Source of the DNA: Methanoculleus sp.
GTDB lineage: Archaea; Halobacteriota; Methanomicrobia; Methanomicrobiales; Methanoculleaceae
Length of the DNA: 58,750 bases
Direction of reading: 5' to 3'
Assembly (NCBI RefSeq): GCF_020696975.1
Contig: NZ_JAJGBK010000027.1
Location: forward strand, 1-58,750
How positions within the stretch are numbered: position 1 is the stretch's first letter; each line of letters opens with the position of its first letter. Of the stretch, positions 34,378-43,797 are shown in pieces. The position numbers and the translations under genes are program-made. The notes under the pieces were generated by a model, which was given only the letters and a program-made list of their open reading frames with translations, was not told the DNA's origin and did no database searches.

Positions 34378-36264
34378 CTACTCCTCCGGGGCCCTGGGAA
34401 GCGAGAAGTGGATGGCAACCCCTTCCTCCGGCCGGCCTTCGACCCGGTCATCCACGCGGATGCTTCCGCCGTAGCGCTCAATGAGCATCCGGCAGATGTA
34501 GAGCCCGAGCCCCGCGCCGGCAAGTGACCCTTCTCCCTTCCCGAACCGGCGGAAAGCCCCGTTCTTGTCGGGGATGCCCGGCCCGGTATCCTCGACCGAG
34601 ACCACGACCTCCTCGCCGCGCTCCTCGACCCGGATGGTGATCTCGACATCCGGTCCGCCGAACTTCACGGCGTTCCCGATGAGGTTCGCGAAGACCTCCG
34701 GGAGGAGGTCGTCCGCGAGGACGGTGACCGGCCGGCCCTCGTACCGGATCCGGACCGCAGGATGGTCGGCCACCTCCGCCCGGATCACCCGATCGAGGTC
34801 CACCCGGACCGGTGCCGCCCGGGTCTCCCGGGCCCTGCGGAGGGCCGCGACGCGGTTGATTATCTCGGAACTCCGTTCGAGCCGGGAGAGCATCCTTCGT
34901 GCCGTCTCCCGCCGCTCGCCCTCGAGCATCTCGACCAGGACCTGGGTGTATCCTATGGCGATGGTGTTTGCGTTGTTGATGTCGTGGACCATGATGTCGA
35001 GGTAGAGCGTTGCCGTCTGGTTGGACGCCTCCAGCGCGGCCGTCCGTTCCCGGACCAGGTCCTCAAGATGGGTGCCGTACTGCCGTGACGTCGCCTCCGA
35101 GGCGCGGAGGCGCTCGATGTTCTCTTTGAGGGAGTCGACCATCGTCCCGATGCTCTCCGAGAGGCGGGTCAGCTCGGTCTCGGGGGATACCCGGATCCGG
35201 TGGTCGAGGTCACCGCGGGCGATGATCTCGACGTCCTCGACGATCTTTCGTATCGGGCGGGTGACCTGCCGTGAGACCGGGACCGCGATGCAGCAGGCGG
35301 CAAGACTCGCAAAGACCGCGAGGATGATGTGGCTGAACCGGATGCCGGAGAGCCGGGCATCGAGAGGGGCGGTGCTGTAGGTCAGCTCGACGACACGGCT
35401 CGTGTCCGAAGGGGTGTCGGGGGCGGAGAGGTCGACGAGGATGTAGCGGGTGAACCGCCCGGCAGCCGCGTCGGTCAGCGTCCGGTCCTGCTTCTCCTCA
35501 AAGACCGCCCGGGCTACGGGGTTGATAGCGGCAGGATCGGCCGGGCTCTCCGACTCGGTCATGTTGACGACCCTCCCGTAACCGTCATAGACCCGGATCC
35601 CTTCGAGCGCCGGGTTCAGCCGCATCAGGTCCTCCTTGAGGGTCTGGTACTTCGGGTCGAACCGGTCAACCTCAGCCGCACTGCAGACGAGCCCGAGTTC
35701 CAGGACGTAGCGGTGGTCGGGGGAGGGCATGTAGGCGTATTTGCGCAACACTCCGCATGCCGGCTCCGCGACGATCCGGTCTGCCACGAAGGCGTCACCG
35801 AGCCGGATCTCCGTTAACCGGCCGTAGAAGTACGGAATCCCCCGAAAGTCCAGACCGAGATCGGGCGGGTAGGTGGTCGCCTCGATGACGCCTGATGCGT
35901 TGATGATGTAGATGTCCATCTTCCCGCCGAGTTCCTCCCTGACCCGCGAGAGGTCCATCTTCCCGGGGTCTCTTTTTGCCCGCTCGTACTCCGCAAGGAC
36001 CGGGCCGAACCCCTCCTCCATCCGGTGATCGAGCGTCTCATCAAAGAGGTTCAGGCCGGCGTCCACAAGGGTTATCGTCTCAACGACGCTCTTCTCCATC
36101 TGTTCCCGGAGCAGGGCCTCCTCGGCAATCAGCCTCTGCTCGACCTCCTGGTAGTCCAGGAACGAGATCAGCCCGATCACCGGGAGCGTGATCAGGATCA
36201 TGACGAGCATGAGGTGTGTGCCAAAGCGGCGGAGTCTCCTGCCGCTGCCTGCCGCCGCCGTCAT
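34378..36264 (-). CDS. Membrane sensor histidine kinase (tandem copy 2)
   Basis: A 628-residue paralogue with the same layout: membrane helix, Cache-like sensor region (GLDFRGIPYFYGRL, YAYMPSPDHRYVLELGL), second helix, HAMP, acceptor region YLDIMVHDINNANT, and HATPase (NLIGNAVKFG, DTGPGIPD, GAGLGLYICRML). The sensor region is almost identical at base level to copy 3 over about 150 bases although the kinase parts have diverged. The start overlaps the stop of copy 3 by four bases, so the two are translationally coupled. Confidence 0.9.
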   Translation of the reverse strand: MTAAAGSGRRLRRFGTHLMLVMILITLPVIGLISFLDYQEVEQRLIAEEALLREQMEKSVVETITLVDAGLNLFDETLDHRMEEGFGPVLAEYERAKRDPGKMDLSRVREELGGKMDIYIINASGVIEATTYPPDLGLDFRGIPYFYGRLTEIRLGDAFVADRIVAEPACGVLRKYAYMPSPDHRYVLELGLVCSAAEVDRFDPKYQTLKEDLMRLNPALEGIRVYDGYGRVVNMTESESPADPAAINPVARAVFEEKQDRTLTDAAAGRFTRYILVDLSAPDTPSDTSRVVELTYSTAPLDARLSGIRFSHIILAVFASLAACCIAVPVSRQVTRPIRKIVEDVEIIARGDLDHRIRVSPETELTRLSESIGTMVDSLKENIERLRASEATSRQYGTHLEDLVRERTAALEASNQTATLYLDIMVHDINNANTIAIGYTQVLVEMLEGERRETARRMLSRLERSSEIINRVAALRRARETRAAPVRVDLDRVIRAEVADHPAVRIRYEGRPVTVLADDLLPEVFANLIGNAVKFGGPDVEITIRVEERGEEVVVSVEDTGPGIPDKNGAFRRFGKGEGSLAGAGLGLYICRMLIERYGGSIRVDDRVEGRPEEGVAIHFSLPRAPEE

Positions 36265-38153
36265 GGGCTGCCTCCGGATCCAGCCTTTCGGAGCGTGAAC
36301 CGGATGGCCGCGCCGGACTCTGGAGAGCCCGGTATGCGGTCGTCCGCCCGGATCCTCCCGCCGTAGCGTTCGACGAGCACCCGGCAGATGTAGAGCCCGA
36401 GCCCCGTCCCCGCCGCCCGGTGAGGGCCCCGGGTCAGCCGCTCGAAGAGGTGCGGCTTTACCGCATCGGGGATACCGGGGCCGGTATCCTCGATCGAGAC
36501 CTCCACCTCATCCCCGCGATCCTCGACCCGGACGGTGATCTCGACCGCCGGTCCGCCGAACTTCTTCGCGTTCCCGATGAGGTTCGCAAAGACCTCCGGG
36601 AGAAGGTTGTCGGCGAGGACCGTGGCCGTGGTGCCGGCGTAGGTGATCCGGGAATCGGGGGAGTGCTCGATCTCGCGCCGGATGGCCCCGTCAAGGTCGA
36701 TCGCGAGAAGCGGCTGGACGCATCCCTGGATATGCTGGATGGTGTTGACGTTCCGGACGATCTCAATGCTCTTTGCAAGCCCGATCTTCGCCTTCTGGAG
36801 GTACTCGGCCTCAGGCTCCCCTTCAAGGTCGGCAAGAAGCAGTTCCGCGTAGAGGTTTGCCGCGTTGTTTGCGTTGCTGATATCATGCCCCATGATGTCG
36901 AGAAAGAGGGTTGTCATCCGGTTCGACTCCTCAAGGTCGGCCGTCCGTTCCCGGACCTGCTCTTCAAGGGTATGGCTGTGCCGGATGATCTCCTTCTCCG
37001 ATTCCCGGAGCCTCTGCATCGTCTCTTTGAGGGACCCGACCATCGACGATATGCTCTCGCCGAGCTGGACGAACTCCTCGTCCCCGCCGACACGGATCGG
37101 GCGGTCCAGGTCGCCGCGGGCGACGGCATCGACGTCCTCGACGAGGGTGCGTATCGGCCGCGTCAGGGAGTGGGCGGCGAGAACCGAGAGGGAACCGATG
37201 CAGAGGATCGCGATAAGGAGGACGTTCATGTGCTGGCCGAGCATCCCGGCCAGTTTCGTTTCCGCAACCGTTGTGCTGTAGGTCAACTCGACGACCAGGC
37301 TCATATCCGAGGGGGAACTGCTGTCCGCCATATCGACGAAGATGTACCGGACGAGTTCGTCTGCGGTAGCGTTCTCCACCTCAAGCGTCGTCTTCTCCCG
37401 GTAGGCTTGCCGGACCATCTCCAGCCGGCGGTCGTCGTCGGGACGCGCCTCGCCGGAGATCCGGGTGCCCAGGCAGTCGAAGATCCGGATCTCCCGGATC
37501 GCCGGGTCCAGGTTCACCAGTTTCCGGACCGCATCCCCGTACTTCAGCGCCGTGCGGTCCTCCTGGAACCCGGACTCCGCAAGACCGAGCTCGAAGACGT
37601 AACGGTGGTCGGGGGAGGGCATGTAGGCGTACTTCCGGAGTTTTCCGGTGGAGATCTCCGTGACAACCCGGTCCGCCACGAAGGCATCGCCGAGCCGGAT
37701 CTCCGTTAACCGGTCGTAGAAGTACGGAATCCCCCGGAAATCCAGACCGAGATCGGGCGGGTAGGTGGTCTCCTCGATGACGCCTGATGCGTTGATGATG
37801 TAGATCTCCATCTCCCCGCCGAGTTCCTCCCTGACCCGGGAGAGGTCCATCTTCCCGGGATCTCTTCTGGCCCGCTCATACTCCGCAAGGACCGGGCCGA
37901 ACCCCCCCTCCATCCGGCGGTCGAGGGTGTTATCGAAGAGGTTCAGGCCCGTATCCACCAGGGTCATCGAGAGGACGATCCCCGTTTCGGTCTGGTCCTG
38001 GAACTCGTCCGCGTTCTCTTCAAGTTCCCGGGCGGTCCCCACATAATCGACGACCGAGATCAGGCAGACGACGGGAGCCGTCGCGAGGAGGATTGCGAGC
38101 AGCAGATAGACGCTGAGCGGGAGCGCCGGCCACCTCACCCCCTCTCCCGCCAT
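36261..38153 (-). CDS. Membrane sensor histidine kinase (tandem copy 3)
   Basis: A 630-residue paralogue and the first gene of the kinase operon. Order: membrane helix (about 15-33), Cache-like sensor (GLDFRGIPYFYDRL, YAYMPSPDHRYVFELGL), second helix, HAMP (HSLTRPIRTLVEDVDAVARGDL-type), acceptor region FLDIMGHDISNANN, and HATPase (NLIGNAKKFG, DTGPGIPD, GTGLGLYICRVL). The residue after the acceptor His-Asp differs in the three copies (K, N, S). Upstream AT-rich sequence (38200-38260) probably holds the promoter. Confidence 0.9.
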   Translation of the reverse strand: MAGEGVRWPALPLSVYLLLAILLATAPVVCLISVVDYVGTARELEENADEFQDQTETGIVLSMTLVDTGLNLFDNTLDRRMEGGFGPVLAEYERARRDPGKMDLSRVREELGGEMEIYIINASGVIEETTYPPDLGLDFRGIPYFYDRLTEIRLGDAFVADRVVTEISTGKLRKYAYMPSPDHRYVFELGLAESGFQEDRTALKYGDAVRKLVNLDPAIREIRIFDCLGTRISGEARPDDDRRLEMVRQAYREKTTLEVENATADELVRYIFVDMADSSSPSDMSLVVELTYSTTVAETKLAGMLGQHMNVLLIAILCIGSLSVLAAHSLTRPIRTLVEDVDAVARGDLDRPIRVGGDEEFVQLGESISSMVGSLKETMQRLRESEKEIIRHSHTLEEQVRERTADLEESNRMTTLFLDIMGHDISNANNAANLYAELLLADLEGEPEAEYLQKAKIGLAKSIEIVRNVNTIQHIQGCVQPLLAIDLDGAIRREIEHSPDSRITYAGTTATVLADNLLPEVFANLIGNAKKFGGPAVEITVRVEDRGDEVEVSIEDTGPGIPDAVKPHLFERLTRGPHRAAGTGLGLYICRVLVERYGGRIRADDRIPGSPESGAAIRFTLRKAGSGGSP

Positions 38154-38356
38154 CAGATCCTCCCTCCGCTCCTCATTGTCCGATCGCCTGAACCAGAATA
38201 GTCTGAACAGAGAAGTACACCTTCAGGTATTTAGCATAACCGATTTTTTCTACAAATGGGCATTTTTTATGGACTTATTTCGCCATAGAATCTCTCTTAG
38301 GTGAGATACTAGGATATCAGGCGGAATGGCGTCGAGAAAGAATGAACAAACCGGGC

Positions 38357-38395
38357 AAAAAAGAGAGGACCCCGGGGCCGGATCCCGGCCGGGGC
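38357..38395 (-). terminator. Stem and T-run downstream of the thermosome gene
   Basis: On the minus strand, about 30 bases after the thermosome stop, a GC-only stem (CCCCGGCCGG paired with CCGGGGCCCCGG-type sequence, positions 38370-38394) is followed shortly by TTTTTT (38357-38362). This fits an intrinsic-type terminator, assisted by the T-run in archaea. Confidence 0.5.
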
Positions 38396-38421
38396 GATAT
38401 CGTGCGGGATGGTAGGGTAGG

Positions 38422-40086
38422 TTACATCGGGGGCATGCCCATGCCGCCCATGCCGCCACCCATGCCGCCGCCCATGGCCGCCATCTCCTCAGGGGAGGGG
38501 CCGGCGGACTTGGATGCGGCGATGACGTCGTCGATCCGGAGGATCATGACAGCGGCCTCGGCGGCGCTGGAGACAGCCTGGGTCTTGACCCGGAGGGGTT
38601 CGACGACGCCGGTCTTGAGCATGTCGCCGGAGACGGCGTTGAAGACGTCAAGTCCCATGTACTTCGCGTTCGCGCCACCCTTCTCGTGGGATGCGCGGAG
38701 CGCAACGAGCATGTCGATGGGGTCGAGACCCGCGTTCTCGGCAAGCGTCCTCGGGATGATCTCAAGCGCGTTTGCGAACGCCTCGATGGCGAGCTGGGCG
38801 CGGCCGCCGACACTTGCGGCGTACTCGCGGAGCCGGAGCGAGAGTTCGATCTCGGGTGCACCGCCGCCGGCGACGAACTTCTTGTCCTCAACGGCAACGC
38901 TGACGACCCGGAGCGCGTCCTCGATGGCACGGTCGAGTTCGTCGACGACGTGCTCGGTGCCGCCGCGGATGATGATCGAGACGGCCTTCGGGTTCTCGCA
39001 CTCGGTGACGAAGGTCATCTCCTCGCCGGAGACCTTCTTCTCCTCGACGGTGCCGGCCTTGCCGAGCTCCTCGGGGGAAATGGCGTCGATGGAGCTGACG
39101 ATTGCCGCACCGGTGGCGCGGGCGAGTTTCTCCATGTCGCTCTTCTTGACACGGCGGATGGCAAAGATCCCGGCCTTCGCAAGGTAGTGCTGGGCGATGT
39201 CGTCGATACCCTTCTGGCAGAAGAGGACGTTTGCGCCGGAGGCGATGATCTTGTCGACGATGCCCTTGATCATCCGCTCCTCTTCGTCGAGGAACATCTG
39301 GAGCTGGTCGGGGCTCGTTATGCTGATCTCGGCGTCGACCTCGGTCTTCTTGAACTCGACGGCGGCGTTCAGGAGCAGGATCTTGGCGTCCTTGACGATG
39401 CGGGGCATCGCGGGGTGGACACGCTCCTTGTCGATGATCATACCCTCGACGATCTCGGACTCCTCGATGGACCCGCCGACCTTCTTCTCGACCTTCACGA
39501 ACTCGGTGTCGACGGTTCCGTCGGCGTCAGCGACCATCGTGATTGCCTTGACGACGAGCTCGGTGAGTTTCTCCTTTGCAGCCTCGGCGCCCTTGCCGGT
39601 CATGGCGGTGTCGGCAAGTTTCTGGAGCATCACCATGTCGTCGGGCTTGACGTCGATGGCGATCTCGTCAAGGATATCCTGGGCCCTGTCGGCGGCCATG
39701 CGGTAGCCGTGGGCGATGACCGTGGGGTGTACGTCCTGGTCGAGGAGGTCCTCGGCACGCTTCAGGAGCTCGCCTGCGATCACCACAGCGGACGTGGTGC
39801 CGTCGCCGACCTCGTCATCCTGGGTCTTGGCGATCTCGACCATCATCTTCGCGGCGGGGTGCTCGATATCCATCTCTTTTAAGATGGTCACACCGTCGTT
39901 CGTGATGACGACGTCACCGATGGTGTCGACGAGCATCTTGTCCATGCCCTTGGGGCCGAGTGTCGTCCGTACAGCGCTTGCGACGGCCTTTGCGGCAGCG
40001 ATGTTGCCGGACTGGGCGTCACGGCCGCGGGTACGCTGGCTACCCTCTTTCAGAATAAGGATTGGTTGTCCTCCAAGACTTGACAT
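38422..40086 (-). CDS. Thermosome subunit (group II chaperonin)
   Basis: A 554-residue group II chaperonin subunit: [53 protein letters not shown] for nucleotide binding, the apical domain in the middle, and a Gly-Met tail ([16 protein letters not shown]) that hangs into the cavity. It folds proteins in an ATP-driven double ring. ATG 40086 was chosen over an ORF start at 40095; GGTGAT lies upstream and a strong TATA box is 43-54 bases before it. Appears monocistronic. Confidence 0.96.
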   Translation of the reverse strand: MSSLGGQPILILKEGSQRTRGRDAQSGNIAAAKAVASAVRTTLGPKGMDKMLVDTIGDVVITNDGVTILKEMDIEHPAAKMMVEIAKTQDDEVGDGTTSAVVIAGELLKRAEDLLDQDVHPTVIAHGYRMAADRAQDILDEIAIDVKPDDMVMLQKLADTAMTGKGAEAAKEKLTELVVKAITMVADADGTVDTEFVKVEKKVGGSIEESEIVEGMIIDKERVHPAMPRIVKDAKILLLNAAVEFKKTEVDAEISITSPDQLQMFLDEEERMIKGIVDKIIASGANVLFCQKGIDDIAQHYLAKAGIFAIRRVKKSDMEKLARATGAAIVSSIDAISPEELGKAGTVEEKKVSGEEMTFVTECENPKAVSIIIRGGTEHVVDELDRAIEDALRVVSVAVEDKKFVAGGGAPEIELSLRLREYAASVGGRAQLAIEAFANALEIIPRTLAENAGLDPIDMLVALRASHEKGGANAKYMGLDVFNAVSGDMLKTGVVEPLRVKTQAVSSAAEAAVMILRIDDVIAASKSAGPSPEEMAAMGGGMGGGMGGMGMPPM

Positions 40087-40128
40087 AGGTATCACCGTTG
40101 TTAAGCGATAGAAAGGTAGGTTTATAGT

Positions 40129-40140
40129 TCTATATAAACG
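40129..40140 (-). promoter_or_regulatory. TATA box of the thermosome gene
   Basis: CGTTTATATAGA on the minus strand is a near-consensus archaeal TATA element lying just after the stop of the upstream regulator gene. It predicts transcription near 40105 and a leader of about 20 bases. Confidence 0.65.
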
Positions 40141-40143
40141 TTG

Positions 40144-41058
40144 TTACTCGCCAATCATATCTATGAGTTCTGAACCATCTTCGAGGGTATGGAGATGCTC
40201 TTCACCGATAAGGAGGGTTTTGCCGATTTTTTTCTGTTTTTTGTAATCCGTGACGACGCACATCGCGAACGTCTTCGTGATCTGCGATATGTTCCCGATG
40301 AAGGAAGCGCGCTTCACGATCTTCTGGGAGGTCCCGTAGGCCGTCAGGATCGTGTGCTCATCAAAGATCGCCAGCGCCTGGAACGGAGCCTGCCGCATCG
40401 CGTGGATCTCCATACCCATCCGTTCGAGGTCGATGAGGACGTCGCCTGTCGTGGAGCCCGGGGCCTTCTCGGGCTCCGGGGAGCGGTAGCCGACAATATC
40501 GATCGTCTCGACGAGCGTGGCGTTGAAGAGTTCCTCGAGCCGTATGGCGACATCGAGGGTGGTCCCCATCCCGCTCTCGTACTTGCTGATCGTCCGGCGG
40601 GAGACCCCGAGGTGGGAGGCGAGGTCGCCAAGCGACATCCGGGAGCGTTCCCGCACCTCCCGGAGAAGGTCGCCTTTGATCTTGACGTAGAGGCCGCCGG
40701 GGGACGCGTAGACCATCGGCGAGAGCCCTTCCGCGAAGTAGTCGTAGAGCGTGGCGGGGCTGAGGGCAAAGAGCCCGTAACGGACGTAGACGACGCCCCG
40801 CTCCAGTTCCGCGTCGCGCGCCCGCTCCCCGACGATGAGCGGGGTCGCTTCGAGGTGCCGGGCGATGACGTTGAGGTCCCAGGCGATATCGGCGCTCACA
40901 CTGTCGATATGAGAGATGACCTTGATGATGACGAGGGTGTCGCCTTTCTTTGCGATAAGGTCGAAGCTCCGCGGACGGATGTTGCACCGCTCCGAGACAT
41001 CGAAGCCTGCAAGGAGCATGATGCTGATGACCATGTGAGGAAGGCGATCCTGCGACAT
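40144..41058 (-). CDS. Archaeal HTH transcriptional regulator, COG1395 type
   Basis: A 304-residue protein: an N-terminal nuclease-like alpha/beta domain (FDVSERCNIRPRSFDLIAKKGDTLVIIKV), a Cro/C1-type helix-turn-helix (MSLGDLASHLGVSRRTISKYESG, about residues 140-165) and a C-terminal domain. The architecture matches the conserved archaeal regulator family COG1395, of unknown target. It is divergent from tiaS over a 48-base gap containing a perfect 9-bp inverted repeat that includes both start codons, so autoregulation and control of tiaS are plausible. The thermosome gene follows in the same direction but has its own TATA box. Confidence 0.85.
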   Translation of the reverse strand: MSQDRLPHMVISIMLLAGFDVSERCNIRPRSFDLIAKKGDTLVIIKVISHIDSVSADIAWDLNVIARHLEATPLIVGERARDAELERGVVYVRYGLFALSPATLYDYFAEGLSPMVYASPGGLYVKIKGDLLREVRERSRMSLGDLASHLGVSRRTISKYESGMGTTLDVAIRLEELFNATLVETIDIVGYRSPEPEKAPGSTTGDVLIDLERMGMEIHAMRQAPFQALAIFDEHTILTAYGTSQKIVKRASFIGNISQITKTFAMCVVTDYKKQKKIGKTLLIGEEHLHTLEDGSELIDMIGE

Positions 41059-41110
41059 AACCCGTAAGAATCGATATAGCGAGAGAACGATATAAATTGT
41101 AGGGTTATGT
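41055..41110. promoter_or_regulatory. Divergent promoter with symmetric inverted repeat over both start codons
   Basis: ACATAACCC (41055-41063) and GGGTTATGT (41102-41110) are perfect 9-bp inverted copies; each contains the ATG of the gene it faces. TATA-like GATATAG (41083-41089 region) and, on the other strand, TTTATATCG (41088-41096 region) lie between them, at distances that predict near-leaderless transcripts both ways. A dimeric regulator bound at both ends could block both genes. Confidence 0.45.
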
Positions 41111-42402
41111 GGATCGGGATCGACGACACGGATTCCCCCACCGGGATGTGCACCACCTACATCGGGGCGGTCCTGGTGCGGCGGCTCGATGAGAGAGGGA
41201 TGCGCGTCCGTGATGCCCGGCTGATCCGGTTAAACCCGAACGTCATCCACAAAACCCGGGGGAACGCGGCGATCGCCATCGAGGCCGAGGGGGACCCCGA
41301 GACGGCGTTCGCCCTCACCTGCGCCTGCGTCGAAGCCCTTGCGGAGTTCGACGACCCGCGGACCAACCCGGGGGTGGTGGTCGCCCGCGTCCGGCCGCCG
41401 CCGGACTTCTACTACGCGGCCCTCCGCGAGTTCTGCACCGTCGAGGAGGCGGTCGGGGTGCTTGAGTCGGTCGGCGCCCTCTACCGGGGCTACAAGAACC
41501 GGCGCGGGCTCATCGGCGCGACCGCGGCGGTTGCAAGCGAACTTCCCGATCTGACCTACGAACTCCTCGCCTACCGGAGACGGGAGGTCTGGGGGAGACC
41601 CCGGGAGGTCGACCGGGAGAGCCTCTTTTACGCCGAGGAGACGACCGGCCCCCACACCTGGGACACGGTCGACCAGGAGAACGCCGTGGTGGTCGGGGTG
41701 CCCCATACCCCCGACCCGGTCCTCTTCGGGATCCGGGGGGAGAGCCCGGCATGGGTCCGGGAAGCCCGGTCGTTCGTCCGGTCCGAGGAGCAGGCCTGCG
41801 AACAGGTCTACGCCACCAACCAGGGGACGGACGCCCACCTGGTCGCAGGAGTCATCGGGGCCCTCCGGGAGGGACGGTCCTACCTGGTCCGGGGGACGGT
41901 CGCCAGCGAGCCTGCTACCGGAGTCGGCGGCCACGTCTCGCTCCTCCTCGCGGACGAGGGCGGCGAGGTCCGCTGCATGGCCTACGAGCCGACCAAAGGG
42001 TTCCGGGATGTCGTGCGGGCGCTCGTCCCGGGCGACGTGGTCGTCGCGGCCGGGAGTTACAAGGGCGGGAGCCTCAACCTCGAGAAACTCGGGATCGCCT
42101 GCCTTGCCGACGCCGTCCGGGTCCGCCCGCCGGTCTGCCCGGCCTGCGAAAGACGGATGACAAGCGCCGGGACGGGGAAGGGCTACAAGTGCCGGGTCTG
42201 CGGCGAGCGGAGCAGAGAGCCCGAGGTCGAGCACCTCGAGCGCCCCCTCCGGCCCGGGTGGTACGAGGTTCCCTCCACCGCCCGCCGGCACCTTGCCCGG
42301 CCGCTGGTGCGTGGCGTCCCCGCATGGGAGGATGAACTCCTGTCGTCCGGTCAGGGATGCGATCGAGTCAACAAAACGAACTTTACAAAAGAAGATTTAT
42401 AA
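41107..42402 (+). CDS. tiaS: tRNA(Ile2)-agmatinylcytidine synthase TiaS
   Basis: A 431-residue TiaS, which attaches agmatine to C34 of tRNA-Ile2 using ATP so that it reads AUA. Landmarks are the N-terminal WIGIDDTDSPTGMCTTY, RLNPNVIHKTRGNAA, YRGYKNRRGLIGATAAVA, the OB-fold (VRGTVASEPATGVGGHVSLLL) and the C-terminal zinc ribbon (CPACERRM and CRVCGER). Length and order are as in other archaea. It is divergent from the COG1395 regulator. Confidence 0.94.
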   Translation: MWIGIDDTDSPTGMCTTYIGAVLVRRLDERGMRVRDARLIRLNPNVIHKTRGNAAIAIEAEGDPETAFALTCACVEALAEFDDPRTNPGVVVARVRPPPDFYYAALREFCTVEEAVGVLESVGALYRGYKNRRGLIGATAAVASELPDLTYELLAYRRREVWGRPREVDRESLFYAEETTGPHTWDTVDQENAVVVGVPHTPDPVLFGIRGESPAWVREARSFVRSEEQACEQVYATNQGTDAHLVAGVIGALREGRSYLVRGTVASEPATGVGGHVSLLLADEGGEVRCMAYEPTKGFRDVVRALVPGDVVVAAGSYKGGSLNLEKLGIACLADAVRVRPPVCPACERRMTSAGTGKGYKCRVCGERSREPEVEHLERPLRPGWYEVPSTARRHLARPLVRGVPAWEDELLSSGQGCDRVNKTNFTKEDL

Positions 42403-42861
42403 TGTATGTGCGTTAACTTATCCCTGGTGATCCCGTGCCGATTACCAGCGGCGAAACGTACGCGTCTGCTTCCGGTCCGCCCGCCCAGAACGGTGCCACC
42501 CGGGGCAAACAGGGCCCGGCGGCAGACCGTATTGACTCGCGGCCGGGTATGCACGGAACGAAGACGAAGGTAGTCCTCCGGACCTCTTCCGTCTCCGGCC
42601 CGACAGTCCGCTCAAGATGGTCCGTGGAATCCGGACTCCCGACACGGCGGGACGAGTGGGATCATCCCGTGTCGCATAACCAGTCATCCCCTGTCTGGCA
42701 GCGGGGGCCCGACCCCCGGGCTCCCGCAATGATTCAATTTTGACGGATCCCTCCTCCGGCCGGGGAACCTCTCGGGGCTTTCCGTGACGCCCTCGCGTAA
42801 AGACGATCTATTATTGTGCATGACCGCCAACAGTCTCGTAAGAAACTGGTGTAATACGACC
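42403..42861. other. Intergenic region with doubtful ORF
   Basis: A TATA-like TTTATAATG at 42396-42404 and a perfect ribosome-site match GGTGATC at 42426-42432 precede a 102-codon ORF (GTG 42435 to 42743) with no recognisable motif and weaker GC at third positions than true neighbours. I do not call it a gene. Near the right end CTATTATT (42810-42817) is a TATA candidate for the deoxyhypusine synthase gene. Confidence 0.35.
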
Positions 42862-43797
42862 ATGACCTTCAAGTATGGGGATGCAGTACAACAGGCGCGG
42901 GTCCGCCCCGGCATGACGGTCGGGGAACTCGTCGACGAACTCGGGAAAGCCGGAGCCTACAACGGGGGGTCCCTGTGGCAGGCGGTCAACATCTATGAGC
43001 GGATGCTGCGCGATGACGAAGCGCTGAAGTTCTTCGGCCTCTCGGGCGCCATGGTCCCCGGGGGAATGGGGGGGATCGTCGCCGACCTCATCAGGCGGGG
43101 GCATATCGACATCCTGGTCTCGACGGGGGCAAACCTCACCCACGACACCATTGAGGCGATCGGCTGCCACCACTACCACGGGACCGCTCAGGTCTCCGAT
43201 ACCGAACTCTGCGAGGAGGGGGTTAACCGGATCTACGACATCTTCCTCCCGAACGAGGCGTTCATCCGGTTCGAGGAGTTCCTGCAGGACGTCTACTCCT
43301 CCATCCCGGAGGGCTCGACGGTCTCGATCTCCGACCTCCTCAACCGGATCGGGAGCCGGCTTGACTCCGGTATCCTCGCCGAGGCGGCAAAGGCCGGGGT
43401 GCCGGTCTACTGCCCGGCGATCCAGGACTCGATGATCGGGCTGCAGTACTGGCTTTTCTCCCAGACGCACAAGGTCACGGTCAGCGCGTTCGCCGATATG
43501 CCCGGGCTGCTTGACCGGTGCTTTGAGGCAAAGCGGGCGGGAACGCTCCTCGTCGGCGGCGGGGTCCCGAAGAACTACATCCTGCAGAGCAAACTGATGA
43601 CCGAGAGCGGGTTTGACTACGCGGTCCAGCTCACCGGCGACCGGCCGGACCTCGGCGGCCTCTCGGGCGCGACGCTCGAAGAAGCCCGGTCGTGGGGCAA
43701 ACTCACCGGGGAGGCGACCGCGATGACGGTCTACGGCGACGCGACGATCAACCTGCCGCTCCTCGTGGCCGCAACCCTCGAGAGGCTGGAAGGATGA
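42862..43797 (+). CDS. Deoxyhypusine synthase
   Basis: A 311-residue deoxyhypusine synthase, which transfers the aminobutyl group of spermidine to a lysine of translation factor aIF5A. Family features are GMTVGELVDELGKAGAYNGG, LSGAMVPGGMGG, VSTGANLTHD, YCPAIQDSMIG, LLVGGGVPKNYILQ and GATLEEARSWGK, the last with the catalytic lysine. Possible starts are GTG 42784, ATG 42820 and ATG 42862; the last has GGTG nine bases upstream and fits a TATA element near 42810. The stop overlaps the pyrF start by four bases. Confidence 0.9.
   Translation: MTFKYGDAVQQARVRPGMTVGELVDELGKAGAYNGGSLWQAVNIYERMLRDDEALKFFGLSGAMVPGGMGGIVADLIRRGHIDILVSTGANLTHDTIEAIGCHHYHGTAQVSDTELCEEGVNRIYDIFLPNEAFIRFEEFLQDVYSSIPEGSTVSISDLLNRIGSRLDSGILAEAAKAGVPVYCPAIQDSMIGLQYWLFSQTHKVTVSAFADMPGLLDRCFEAKRAGTLLVGGGVPKNYILQSKLMTESGFDYAVQLTGDRPDLGGLSGATLEEARSWGKLTGEATAMTVYGDATINLPLLVAATLERLEG

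Noticed and set aside
42435-42743. 102-codon ORF behind a TATA-like box and GGTGATC
   Set aside because: Ribosome site only two bases from the GTG, third-position GC lower than in neighbours, and no recognisable motif.
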